64,000 nt of DNA from positions 1 to 64,000 of the forward strand of contig CAVSMD010000004.1 of assembly GCA_963728995.1 (NCBI GenBank). The letters run 5' to 3'. The notes beneath the pieces were generated by a model. The model saw only the letters and a list, made by a program, of their open reading frames with translations. It searched no databases and had not been told where the DNA came from. Made by a program: the position numbers and the translations under genes. The first letter of the stretch is position 1. Every line of letters begins with the position of its first letter. This DNA is from FEN-1219 sp963728995 (lineage in GTDB: Bacteria > Pseudomonadota > Gammaproteobacteria > Steroidobacterales > Rariloculaceae). Below, piece after piece: positions 34,527 to 42,157 of this stretch.

Positions 34527-34591
34527 CGTCGCGCGCCACTCGCTCGATGCGATACTGAGATCATAGGACACTGCACCACCGAGCTCACCCA

Positions 34592-35146
34592 ATGAATATC
34601 TACAGCTCCATCATCGGCACGTGCTGGCTCGCGTTCGTCGTGATCTGGTTCGTGCTCGCGATCGGTCGCAGCTCGGGCGGCAGGTCCTATTCCTCCCCCG
34701 CGGTCGGCATCCGCCTGCTGCTGGCCGCCTTGATCGTGATCGGCATCATGCTCGGCCAGCGACTGCCGATGGTCTCGTTTGGGCGCTACGCCGGCGCGGC
34801 GGGGGCCGCGGGCTGCGCGCTGTGCATCGCCGGGCTCGTGTTCGCCGCGTGGGCGCGCGTGACGCTCGGGCGCAGCTGGGGCATGCCGATGACGCTGCAC
34901 GAGAAACCGGAGCTCGTGACCGCCGGCCCCTACCGTTATGTTCGACACCCCATCTACACGGGCATGTCCGCGATGGTGATCGGCAGCACGCTGGTCTTTC
35001 CGCTGGCGGTGGCGTGGTGCGTCGGCATGCTCGTCTACATGATCGTGAGCGCCGTCCGCGAGGAGCACGACATGGCGCTGCGGTTTCCCGAGACTTATCC
35101 GGACTACAAACGGCATTCCAAGATGCTCGTGCCGTTCGTGCTCTGA
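34592..35146 (+). CDS. Isoprenylcysteine carboxyl methyltransferase (ICMT)-like membrane protein
   Basis: The 184-residue integral membrane protein has four to five hydrophobic segments. Its C-terminal half has the ICMT/PEMT signature 'LVTAGPYRYVRHPIYTG' and 'REEHDMALRFPETYPDYKRH', with the RHPxY and E..L motifs for SAM binding. Bacterial members methylate small lipophilic substrates; the target here is unknown. A short GC-rich inverted repeat lies in the 41 bases before the convergent gene at 35188. Confidence 0.87.
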   Translation: MNIYSSIIGTCWLAFVVIWFVLAIGRSSGGRSYSSPAVGIRLLLAALIVIGIMLGQRLPMVSFGRYAGAAGAAGCALCIAGLVFAAWARVTLGRSWGMPMTLHEKPELVTAGPYRYVRHPIYTGMSAMVIGSTLVFPLAVAWCVGMLVYMIVSAVREEHDMALRFPETYPDYKRHSKMLVPFVL

Positions 35147-35187
35147 CCCGTCCCCTCGGGGAACGGATCGCAGAATTCCCGATCGGC

Positions 35188-35937
35188 TCAGCGCGGCTTG
35201 CGCGCGCGGAACATGAACTGATCGGTGTGCCCGCGAACCGCGGGATCGAACACCATCTTCGTATGATCGTCGGCCGGAGTCGCAAGCAACGTCGATTCGG
35301 CCTCGACCGTGAAGCCGGCCTTCACGAGCGCGTCGCGCGCCTGCTGCGGCAACATTCGATGCAGCTTCGCGTTGTCCTGGCCCGCCACACCCACGTGATC
35401 GATCACGCCGAGCACCCCGCCCGGCGTCAGCGCCGCGTAGATCGCCTTCAGGAAGTCGACGGCCGCGGGCTCGCCGGCGGGCTGATCGTTGAAGCCGTTG
35501 TAGATGTCGTGCACGTTCAGCGCGGTGACGACGGCGTCGGCCTTCGCGACGATGCCAGCCTGCGCGAGCGGCACGCGCACCTCCTCGGCGTTGCCGAGCC
35601 GCGCGAGCAAGGCTTTCTCGGCGTCCTCCGGGATGAACGGCGGATTCTGCGAGTACACATGGCCGCGCGGGCCCACGGCGGCCGAGAGCACCTCGGTGAA
35701 CCAGCCGGTCTCTGCGATCATGTCGACGACGGTGTCGCCCGTCTTGATGCCGAAGAACTGCACGCTCTCGATCGGCTTGCGGGCCGCATCGCGAGCCTTG
35801 TTCTCCGCGGAGCGCTCGGGCGCGGCAAGCGCGGCGCGCATGCGCGCGACTTGCTCGTCTTGGGCCTGCACGACGTGAACGAACGCGCCGCACAGCGCAA
35901 GAGCGAGCACCGATCGGACCGCAGCACGAAAGCGCAT
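35188..35937 (-). CDS. Exported class I SAM-methyltransferase-fold protein
   Basis: The 249-residue product has a clear signal peptide ('SVLALALCGAFVHVVQA') followed by a Rossmann methyltransferase domain: 'GDTVVDMIAETGWFTEVL' is the motif I region with a degraded glycine loop, then 'DAVVTALNVHDIYN' and 'LTPGGVLGVIDHV'. SAM is not expected in the periplasm, so catalysis there is doubtful and the fold may have another role. ATG 35937 has an AAGGA ribosome site seven bases upstream. The family is known but uncharacterised. Confidence 0.8.
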   Translation of the reverse strand: MRFRAAVRSVLALALCGAFVHVVQAQDEQVARMRAALAAPERSAENKARDAARKPIESVQFFGIKTGDTVVDMIAETGWFTEVLSAAVGPRGHVYSQNPPFIPEDAEKALLARLGNAEEVRVPLAQAGIVAKADAVVTALNVHDIYNGFNDQPAGEPAAVDFLKAIYAALTPGGVLGVIDHVGVAGQDNAKLHRMLPQQARDALVKAGFTVEAESTLLATPADDHTKMVFDPAVRGHTDQFMFRARKPR

Positions 35938-36076
35938 GGGGTTGTTCCTTGTCATGGGCTGAGGGCCGGCACAGTACCACGGCTCACGGGGCCGGACATC
36001 GGCGCCGGACGGTCGTGCGCAAGTCGGAGCACGGGGATATGCTCCCGCTGCGTTCTGCCAACAACGGGGGATCCTC

Positions 36077-36577
36077 ATGAAGCGCGCGGTCGCTGCATTC
36101 TTGGCTCTGCTCTCCGTCCTCCCGGCCGCCCATGCGCAGACGCCTTACATCATCGGCACCTGGAAGCTGAACGTCGAAGCCTCGCGCCTGCCCGGTCCAC
36201 CGCCGCAAGTGCACGTGCGCCGGTACAGCGAAGGGCCGAACAGCACGCTCGTGGGGCTCGCGATCACCGTCGATGCCGGGGGCACTCCGCATTTCCTTCA
36301 GTTCGCCGCGAAGGCCGACGGCAAGGACTACGCCGAGTTCGACTCCGGCGCGCTCGCCGCTTGGCAGATCGACGGCACGCCGCCCCACGGCACCTACGCC
36401 GAGACACCCGTCGACTCCCACACCGTCGACTGGGTCGACAAGTACGACGGCAAAATCACGGGCAAGGGGCGCAAGTGGGTGTCGGCCGACGGCAAGACGC
36501 TGTCGTTCACGGCGGAGCTCACGAACCCGCGCGGCGAGCCGCTGAGCTTCTTGTACGTTTTCGACCGGCAGGACTGA
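36077..36577 (+). CDS. Exported protein of unknown function
   Basis: The 166-residue protein has a signal peptide ('AAFLALLSVLPAAHA') and a beta-rich, lipocalin-like mature domain with 'IIGTWKLNVEASRLPGPPP', 'DWVDKYDGKITGKGRKWV' and 'LSFLYVFDRQD'. The 'GTWKLN...S' start is frequent in small exported proteins next to FtsX-type permeases. It precedes the permease at 36782 by 204 non-coding bases. Function unknown. Confidence 0.72.
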   Translation: MKRAVAAFLALLSVLPAAHAQTPYIIGTWKLNVEASRLPGPPPQVHVRRYSEGPNSTLVGLAITVDAGGTPHFLQFAAKADGKDYAEFDSGALAAWQIDGTPPHGTYAETPVDSHTVDWVDKYDGKITGKGRKWVSADGKTLSFTAELTNPRGEPLSFLYVFDRQD

Positions 36578-36781
36578 CCCGAGCGTCTCGAGCGGCTCAC
36601 GGAGCGCGGCCCACCGCTCGTCCCGCGACCGGGACCCGCCTGTTCGATGGCGGGACGGCTCGGCGACGCGACTCGCCGGCGGTCGCGCCGCGCCGTTGCA
36701 CATCAACCGCTTGCCCTGCGCCCGTCACTGGCATGGTCGTTGCGTGCGGCTCCACAGAAGCTTCACCCGTAGAGAGCAGCA

Positions 36782-39265
36782 ATGACCACCGCCCACGCAA
36801 AATCGCCGTTCGAGGTTCTCGCCCGGGACGTGCGCTATGCCATGCGGCTCTTCACGCGCAGTCCCGGCTTCACGGCCTTGGCCGTTCTGATTCTGGCGCT
36901 CGGCATCGGGGCGAACACCTCGATCTTCAGCGTCGTCAGCGCCGTGCTGCTGAAGCCGCTGCCGTTCGCAGACCCCGATCGGCTCGTGATGCTCTGGGAG
37001 GATGCGAGCGCGACCGGCGGCCCCTCCCGTGTGACGGTCGCCCCGGCGAACTACGTCGATTGGCAAGCGCGCAGCCGGGCGTTCGAGGGCATGGCGCTCT
37101 TCAACGGCTTGCAGTCGTACAACCTCTCGGGCGGCGGAGAGCCCGAGCGGCTCGCAGGGATCCGCGCCACGGGAAATCTGTTCTCGGTGCTCGGTCTCAC
37201 ACCGCTGCTCGGCCGCACGTTCTCGCCGGACGATGAAGGCGCAGACGCGACACCCGTCGTGGTCGTAAGCCAAACGCTCTGGGCCCGGCGCTTCGGTGCC
37301 GATCCGGGCCTCATCGGCCGCGACATCGTGCTCGACGGGGTGAAGCACACCGTGATCGGCGTCGTGCCGCCGGACTTCCGCTATCCGAACAAGGACGCGG
37401 CGGTCTATGTCCCCGCGTCGTTCACCACGCAGGAGCTCGCCGAGCGCAACAACCATTCCCTCTGGGTCGTCGGACGGCTCAAGCCCGGCGTCACGCTGGC
37501 CGACGCGCAGGCCGAGATGACGGCCGTGGCCAAGAGCATGGGCACGGACTATCCGCAGTCGAACGGGAACCTCGGCGCCACGGTCTCGCCGCTGCGCGAG
37601 GAGCTCGCGCGCGGTGCCGACCTGCTCGGCGAGAGCGACGTGCGCGGCACGCTGTATGTCTTGCTCGGCGCCGTCGCCACCGTCTTGCTGATCACCTGCG
37701 CCAACGTCGCGAATCTGCTCCTGGCGCGAGGCACCGCTCGCCGCAAGGAGTTGGCCGTGCGACAAGCACTGGGTGCGAGTCATGGCCGAGTGCTGCGACA
37801 GCTGCTCACGGAAAGCGCGCTGCTCGCGGGCTTGGGGCTGGCCGTCGGCATCGCGCTCGCGGCCGGCTCGCTCGGCTATCTCTCGCGCCTGATTCCCGGA
37901 ACGCTACCGAACGGCACCACGGCCGCTCTCGATTGGCGCGTGCTCGGTTTCACGGGCGGCGTCACGCTCGTCACGGTGCTCCTGTTCGGCGTGGGCCCCG
38001 CGCTCGCGGCCGCGCGCGTGAACTTTACGGAGGCGGTGCGCCGGCGGATCGGCCGCGGCACCGGGCCGCGCGGCGCGCTCGCGGGCAGCGGGCTCGTGGT
38101 GGCCGAGATCGCGCTCACCGTCGTGCTGCTCGCGGCCGCGGGCCTGCTGCTGCGCAGCTACGCGGACCTGCTGAGCGTCGATCCGGGATTTCGACCCGAC
38201 CATCTGCTGATCGTCAAGACGGGTCTGTCGCCCGCGAAGTACGCCGACGCCGCGAGCCGCAAAGCGTTCTACGCCGGCGTGCTCGCACGGGCGCGCGCAT
38301 TACCCGGGGCTGCGGGTGCGGGCTATGTCACCGCTCCGCCTTTGACCTACCTCGGTGGGCGGCTCTTCATCGCGGCCGAGGGCCAGTCGGCGCCGCGACC
38401 GCAAGAGTTCGCGCGCTACGTCGTGACCACGCGCGGGGTGAGCACCGGGTACCTGGAAACGCTCGGCGTCCCGCTGATCGAAGGCCGGCGGCTCGACGAC
38501 CGGGACACGGCCGAAGCGCCGCGGACCGCCGTCATCAACGAGGCCATGGCGCGATTGCACTGGCCGGGCCTCGACGCCGTGGGCCGGCGGTTCAGGTTCC
38601 CGTTCGCGGGTGCGCCGTGGATCACGGTGGCGGGCGTCGTGGGAGACGTGAAGCAGATGGGGCTCGACGCCGCGCCGTTCCCGGAGTTCTACACGCCGGT
38701 CGAGCAGTTCACGGCCGACTCGTTCCTGTGGCCCGAGTATCTCGTCGTGCGGACGAAGGACGATCCCTCGACGCTCGCGGCCGCCGTGCGCAACGCCGTC
38801 GGGCAAGTGGACTCGGATCAACCCGTGGAAATCCGCACGATGAGCGACGTGCTCGACGCGCAGCTCGCGAACCGCACCATGCAGCTCACGCTCGTGGGCG
38901 GCTTCGCTGCCCTCGGGTTGCTGCTGGCGTCCATCGGCCTCTACGGCGTGCTCTCGTACACCGTCGCGCGCCGCACTGCCGAGATCGGGCTTCGCATGGC
39001 GCTCGGCGCGCGGCGTGCAAGCGTCGTGGGATCGGTCGTGCGCAGCGCACTGCTCACCGCGCTCGTCGGGCTCGCGCTCGGGCTCGCCGGATCCTTGGCG
39101 CTGTCCCGGCTGCTGGCGTCGTCGCTGTTCGGCGTGCAGCCAACGGATCCCGCAACCCTGATCGGCGTGTCGGCGGCCGTGCTGCTCGTGGCGTTGCTCG
39201 CCGGCTACGTGCCGGCGCGCAGGGCCGCCGACGTCGAGCCCGCGTCGGCGCTGCGGACCGAGTAA
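36782..39265 (+). CDS. MacB/FtsX-type ABC permease (ADOP family), second copy
   Basis: The 827-residue membrane protein starts with 'VLARDVRYAMRLFTRSPGFT', the ADOP N-terminal signature. A MacB periplasmic domain follows, then a central FtsX unit ('LITCANVANLLLARGTARRKELAVRQALG'; shown only to mark the block), a second periplasmic domain and a C-terminal FtsX unit ('ARRTAEIGLRMALGARRAS'). No ATPase is adjacent. A strong hairpin terminator follows the stop. Confidence 0.88.
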   Translation: MTTAHAKSPFEVLARDVRYAMRLFTRSPGFTALAVLILALGIGANTSIFSVVSAVLLKPLPFADPDRLVMLWEDASATGGPSRVTVAPANYVDWQARSRAFEGMALFNGLQSYNLSGGGEPERLAGIRATGNLFSVLGLTPLLGRTFSPDDEGADATPVVVVSQTLWARRFGADPGLIGRDIVLDGVKHTVIGVVPPDFRYPNKDAAVYVPASFTTQELAERNNHSLWVVGRLKPGVTLADAQAEMTAVAKSMGTDYPQSNGNLGATVSPLREELARGADLLGESDVRGTLYVLLGAVATVLLITCANVANLLLARGTARRKELAVRQALGASHGRVLRQLLTESALLAGLGLAVGIALAAGSLGYLSRLIPGTLPNGTTAALDWRVLGFTGGVTLVTVLLFGVGPALAAARVNFTEAVRRRIGRGTGPRGALAGSGLVVAEIALTVVLLAAAGLLLRSYADLLSVDPGFRPDHLLIVKTGLSPAKYADAASRKAFYAGVLARARALPGAAGAGYVTAPPLTYLGGRLFIAAEGQSAPRPQEFARYVVTTRGVSTGYLETLGVPLIEGRRLDDRDTAEAPRTAVINEAMARLHWPGLDAVGRRFRFPFAGAPWITVAGVVGDVKQMGLDAAPFPEFYTPVEQFTADSFLWPEYLVVRTKDDPSTLAAAVRNAVGQVDSDQPVEIRTMSDVLDAQLANRTMQLTLVGGFAALGLLLASIGLYGVLSYTVARRTAEIGLRMALGARRASVVGSVVRSALLTALVGLALGLAGSLALSRLLASSLFGVQPTDPATLIGVSAAVLLVALLAGYVPARRAADVEPASALRTE

Positions 39266-39268
39266 CGA

Positions 39269-39303
39269 GAGAGGCGCGCCCGGCAACGTCGGGCGCGCCT
39301 CTC
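39269..39303. terminator. Bidirectional hairpin terminator
   Basis: A perfect 14-bp stem, GAGAGGCGCGCCCG at 39269-39282 paired with 39290-39303, encloses a 7-base loop. It lies between the convergent permease and RcnB-like genes and can serve both. Confidence 0.8.
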
Positions 39304-39333
39304 GCCGTGGGCCATCGCCACCCGCTGCGCGGG

Positions 39334-39786
39334 CTAGTTGAACACGTGAAACACCGTGTCGAGCACGATGCCGGTGGCCACCGCCGCGAGCACGGCGTCG
39401 CGATTCACACGCACCCAGTGGTAGCCGCGCGGCGGCGCGCGCAGACCCCAGCCACGGTAGTCGACGAGCACGTACGGGCGCGCGTAGTACGCCACCGGCA
39501 ACCGCTCACCGCGCACCCAGCGATGCGAGTAGTAACCGCGTGGCCGGTAATACGTTCCGTACCGAGCCGGCGCGCGATGCTCGACGCGCGCGGACGGCCC
39601 GCGACGATAGTCGTCACCGCGACGATAGTCGTGGCCTCGACCGTAGTCGTGGCGTTCCACGTGATGAGCCCGGGCGCGATCGCGATCGCGATCGTGGTCG
39701 CGGTCACCGTGGCCTGGGGCAGCGATGGCCGCCGAGCCCGTCGCCAGGGAGACCACCAAGGTACCGATCAATGCAGCGCGTTTCAT
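39334..39786 (-). CDS. RcnB-like periplasmic protein
   Basis: The 150-residue protein has a signal peptide ('LIGTLVVSLATGSAAIAA'), a His/Asp/Arg-rich central stretch of ~50 residues ('GDRDHDRDRDRARAHHVERH'), and a C-terminal RcnB domain ('WGLRAPPRGYHWVRVNRDAVL' then 'AAVATGIVLDTVF'). RcnB proteins help control nickel/cobalt efflux in the periplasm; the His-rich tract could bind metal. No RcnA or RcnR gene is in the window. Confidence 0.8.
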   Translation of the reverse strand: MKRAALIGTLVVSLATGSAAIAAPGHGDRDHDRDRDRARAHHVERHDYGRGHDYRRGDDYRRGPSARVEHRAPARYGTYYRPRGYYSHRWVRGERLPVAYYARPYVLVDYRGWGLRAPPRGYHWVRVNRDAVLAAVATGIVLDTVFHVFN

Positions 39787-39896
39787 ATCGAGCCTCCTGC
39801 TGTCCCACGTCCTTTTCGACGCTGGGGCCAGGATGGCACCGGGTGGCTTAAGGGAGGCTGAATGCGCCGTTCATCCGGCGTTCATGTTACGAGCGC

Positions 39897-40325
39897 TCAG
39901 CGCACGATATAGCTCTCGAGCTGCTCGATCAGCGACTGCTGATCCTGGATCACGGCCTTGACCAGATCGCCGATCGACACCATGCCGATCACGCCCGAGC
40001 CGTCGACCACCGGCAGATGGCGGATGAACTTCTCGGTCATCATCGACAGGCCCTGTTGCACCGAAGCGTCGGGAGAAATCGTGAGCACCGGGCTGCTCAT
40101 GATGGCCTTCACGGTGGTGTCCCTCGAGCGCAGCCCGCGCAGCGCCAATTTGCGCGCGTAGTCGCGCTCGGAGAACAGGCCGATGGGTTTGTTGTCCTGA
40201 AGCACCAGCAGCGCGCCGATACCGTGCTCGTCCATTTGGCGCAGCGCCTCGTACACGGTCTCCTCGGGATCGATGGACCGAACCTTCGTTCCCTTCTCGC
40301 GCAGTATGTCGCGGATGCTATGCAT
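39897..40325 (-). CDS. CBS-domain pair protein
   Basis: The 142-residue protein consists of two CBS domains, about residues 5-65 ('YEALRQMDEHGIGALLVLQD') and 75-130 ('MTEKFIRHLPVVDGSGVIGM'), forming one adenosyl-nucleotide-binding Bateman module. Stand-alone CBS proteins usually sense AMP/ATP or act as regulators. Its start overlaps the 3' end of the RnfC-like gene by 8 bases, so it may regulate or be co-expressed with that protein. Confidence 0.88.
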   Translation of the reverse strand: MHSIRDILREKGTKVRSIDPEETVYEALRQMDEHGIGALLVLQDNKPIGLFSERDYARKLALRGLRSRDTTVKAIMSSPVLTISPDASVQQGLSMMTEKFIRHLPVVDGSGVIGMVSIGDLVKAVIQDQQSLIEQLESYIVR

Positions 40326-41893
40326 TCGTTTCCTCCCCCCGTTGCGTTTCCGTAGCCTCCGACCAGCGGCTGGCGCGCGCCACCACGTCGGCCACGGCTT
40401 CGAGACGTGCTCGCGGTAGTGGCTGCTCTTCGGCGGCGCTTGCGCCGTGCTGGCGGTCCCAGCTCTCGACGCGCTGGCGGCGCAGCTGCTCGCGAGCATC
40501 GAGCCAGCGGACTCGCGCGTCGTGGTCCATGGCCTGCACGAGGCTGCGCTTGCCGACCCTGAAGCTATCGGTGAGCCGAATGTGGCTCGGGCAGACCACG
40601 TCGCAGCAGCCGCACTCGATGCAATCGAACAGACCGAGCGTTTCGAGCACGTCGAACTGCGCGTGCTCGGCGGCGAAATTCAGCTCCTGCGGCATCAGGT
40701 ACGCCGGGCACACATCCGAGCAGTTGCCACAGCGAATGCAAGGCATGGCCTCGAAATCGTCGCGTAGCTCGTGCTCGGTGGCCGCGATGATGCAGTTGGT
40801 CGCGCGGCCCACGGCCACGCAGATCGCTATTCAATGCAACGCCCATCATGCTGCCGCCCATGATCAGCCGCGCGACCTCGCCTGTATAGCCTCCGCACGC
40901 CGCGATCAGGTCGGCGATGCGCGTGCCGAGCCGCACGGTCAAGATTGCGCGGCGTTGCGATGGCGCCTCCGGTGACCGTCGTGACACGGCTCGTGACCGG
41001 ATGGCCGGATTCGAGATACCGATAAAGCGCCGCCGCGGTGCCCACGTTTTGGCACAGATAACCGATGTCGGTCGGCTTCGCGAGCGACGGCACCTCGTCC
41101 CCCGTCAGCGCCTGGATGAGTTGCCGCTCGCCCCCGGCGGGATACATCGTCGGCACCGTGACGACGGAGAGCCGCTGCTGCGTGTCGAGCGCAGGCAACG
41201 CGCGTTGCAGCGCCTGCAACGCTTCCGGCTTGTCCTCTTCGACCGCCACCACGCCTTGCTCAGCACCGGTGAGCTCGACGAGCGCCAGCGCGCCGGCCAG
41301 CACGTCGCGCGGTGCCGTTCGCATCAACAGGTCGTCACAGCTGATGTACGGCTCGCACTCGACGCCATCGATGATCACCACGCGCGTTCGCCGGCGCAAT
41401 GTGGCCGCGAGCTTCAGGCCGGTCGGGAACACCGCGCCGCCGAGCCCGGCGAGACCCGCCCGGGACAGCGCCGCAGCGAGCTTGTCCGGCGTATCCCACT
41501 GCGTGGGATCGGGGCGCTCGAGCTCGGGCCAGAGCTCATCGTGACCGTCCACCTCGAGCACGGCGCACAGCGACTCGCGCCGGCGCGGATGCGCGATCGG
41601 CCGCCTCTCGATCGAGCGCACGATGCCGGACGTGCTGGCGTGCGTCCAGGTGGACAGCGGTCCGCCGCCTTGCACCAGCGGCTGGCCGCGCAAGCACGCG
41701 CTGGCCACTCTCGACGGCGGGGCGAACGTCGCGCGCGGACAGCCCGCCTTCGAGCGGCAGGATGAGCTCGTCGGGCAGAGGCGCGGCGCGCAAGCGGCAA
41801 CTGCGTGCTCGCGCTCTTGTGCGACGGCAGCGCGATGCCGCGAGGGCCACGCCCCCAGCCTGTCGCGCCATTCGCCCGCAGGGAATCCGTCAT
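40318..41893 (-). pseudogene. RnfC-like electron-transfer subunit, about four frameshifts
   Basis: Read across frames the gene gives 'GIALPSHKSASTQLPL' (from ATG 41893), 'DELILPLEGGLSARDVRPAV', the NADH-binding part 'DGVECEPYISCDDLLM', 'GEVARLIMGGSMMGVAL', and the ferredoxin part 'CIRCGNCSDVCPA' plus 'CIECGCCDVVCPS', two 4Fe-4S motifs. Breaks lie near 41790, 41697, 40945 and 40820. RnfC normally passes electrons from NADH to the Rnf membrane complex, but no other rnf gene is present, so this is a stand-alone RnfC-like protein. Because every domain is still recognisable, sequencing error and recent decay are both possible. Confidence 0.82.
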
Positions 41894-42157
41894 CGTCGAC
41901 CGCGTCGTTGCTTCGGCGCTTGGCGCCAGTGGTCGCTAGTCTACGCCGCCGCAACGCGCGGGATTTGCCGTCGTTGGCTACCCTGCCGGTCTCGCGGCAG
42001 CACCGCACGCACACGGTGCGCGCGCCGCCGGCCCCGCGTGCGAGCCGGCACCATCTAGCGCGCGAGACGAAACGGCAGTATTTTGAGTCGACCATCGCGC
42101 GTCGTATGACGCGCGAGGCGGAGTTCTCGACCAGCTCCGGGGGGAGGCTGCAAGACG

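Noticed and set aside
35147..35187. Hairpin CGTCCCC/GGGGAACG between convergent genes as terminator
   Set aside because: Short stem with a bulge and no U-tract; too weak to list as a feature.
34621..37236. Plus-strand open frame of 871 codons
   Set aside because: It passes through genes on both strands and has no recognisable domain. The intact ICMT-like and permease genes explain the region.
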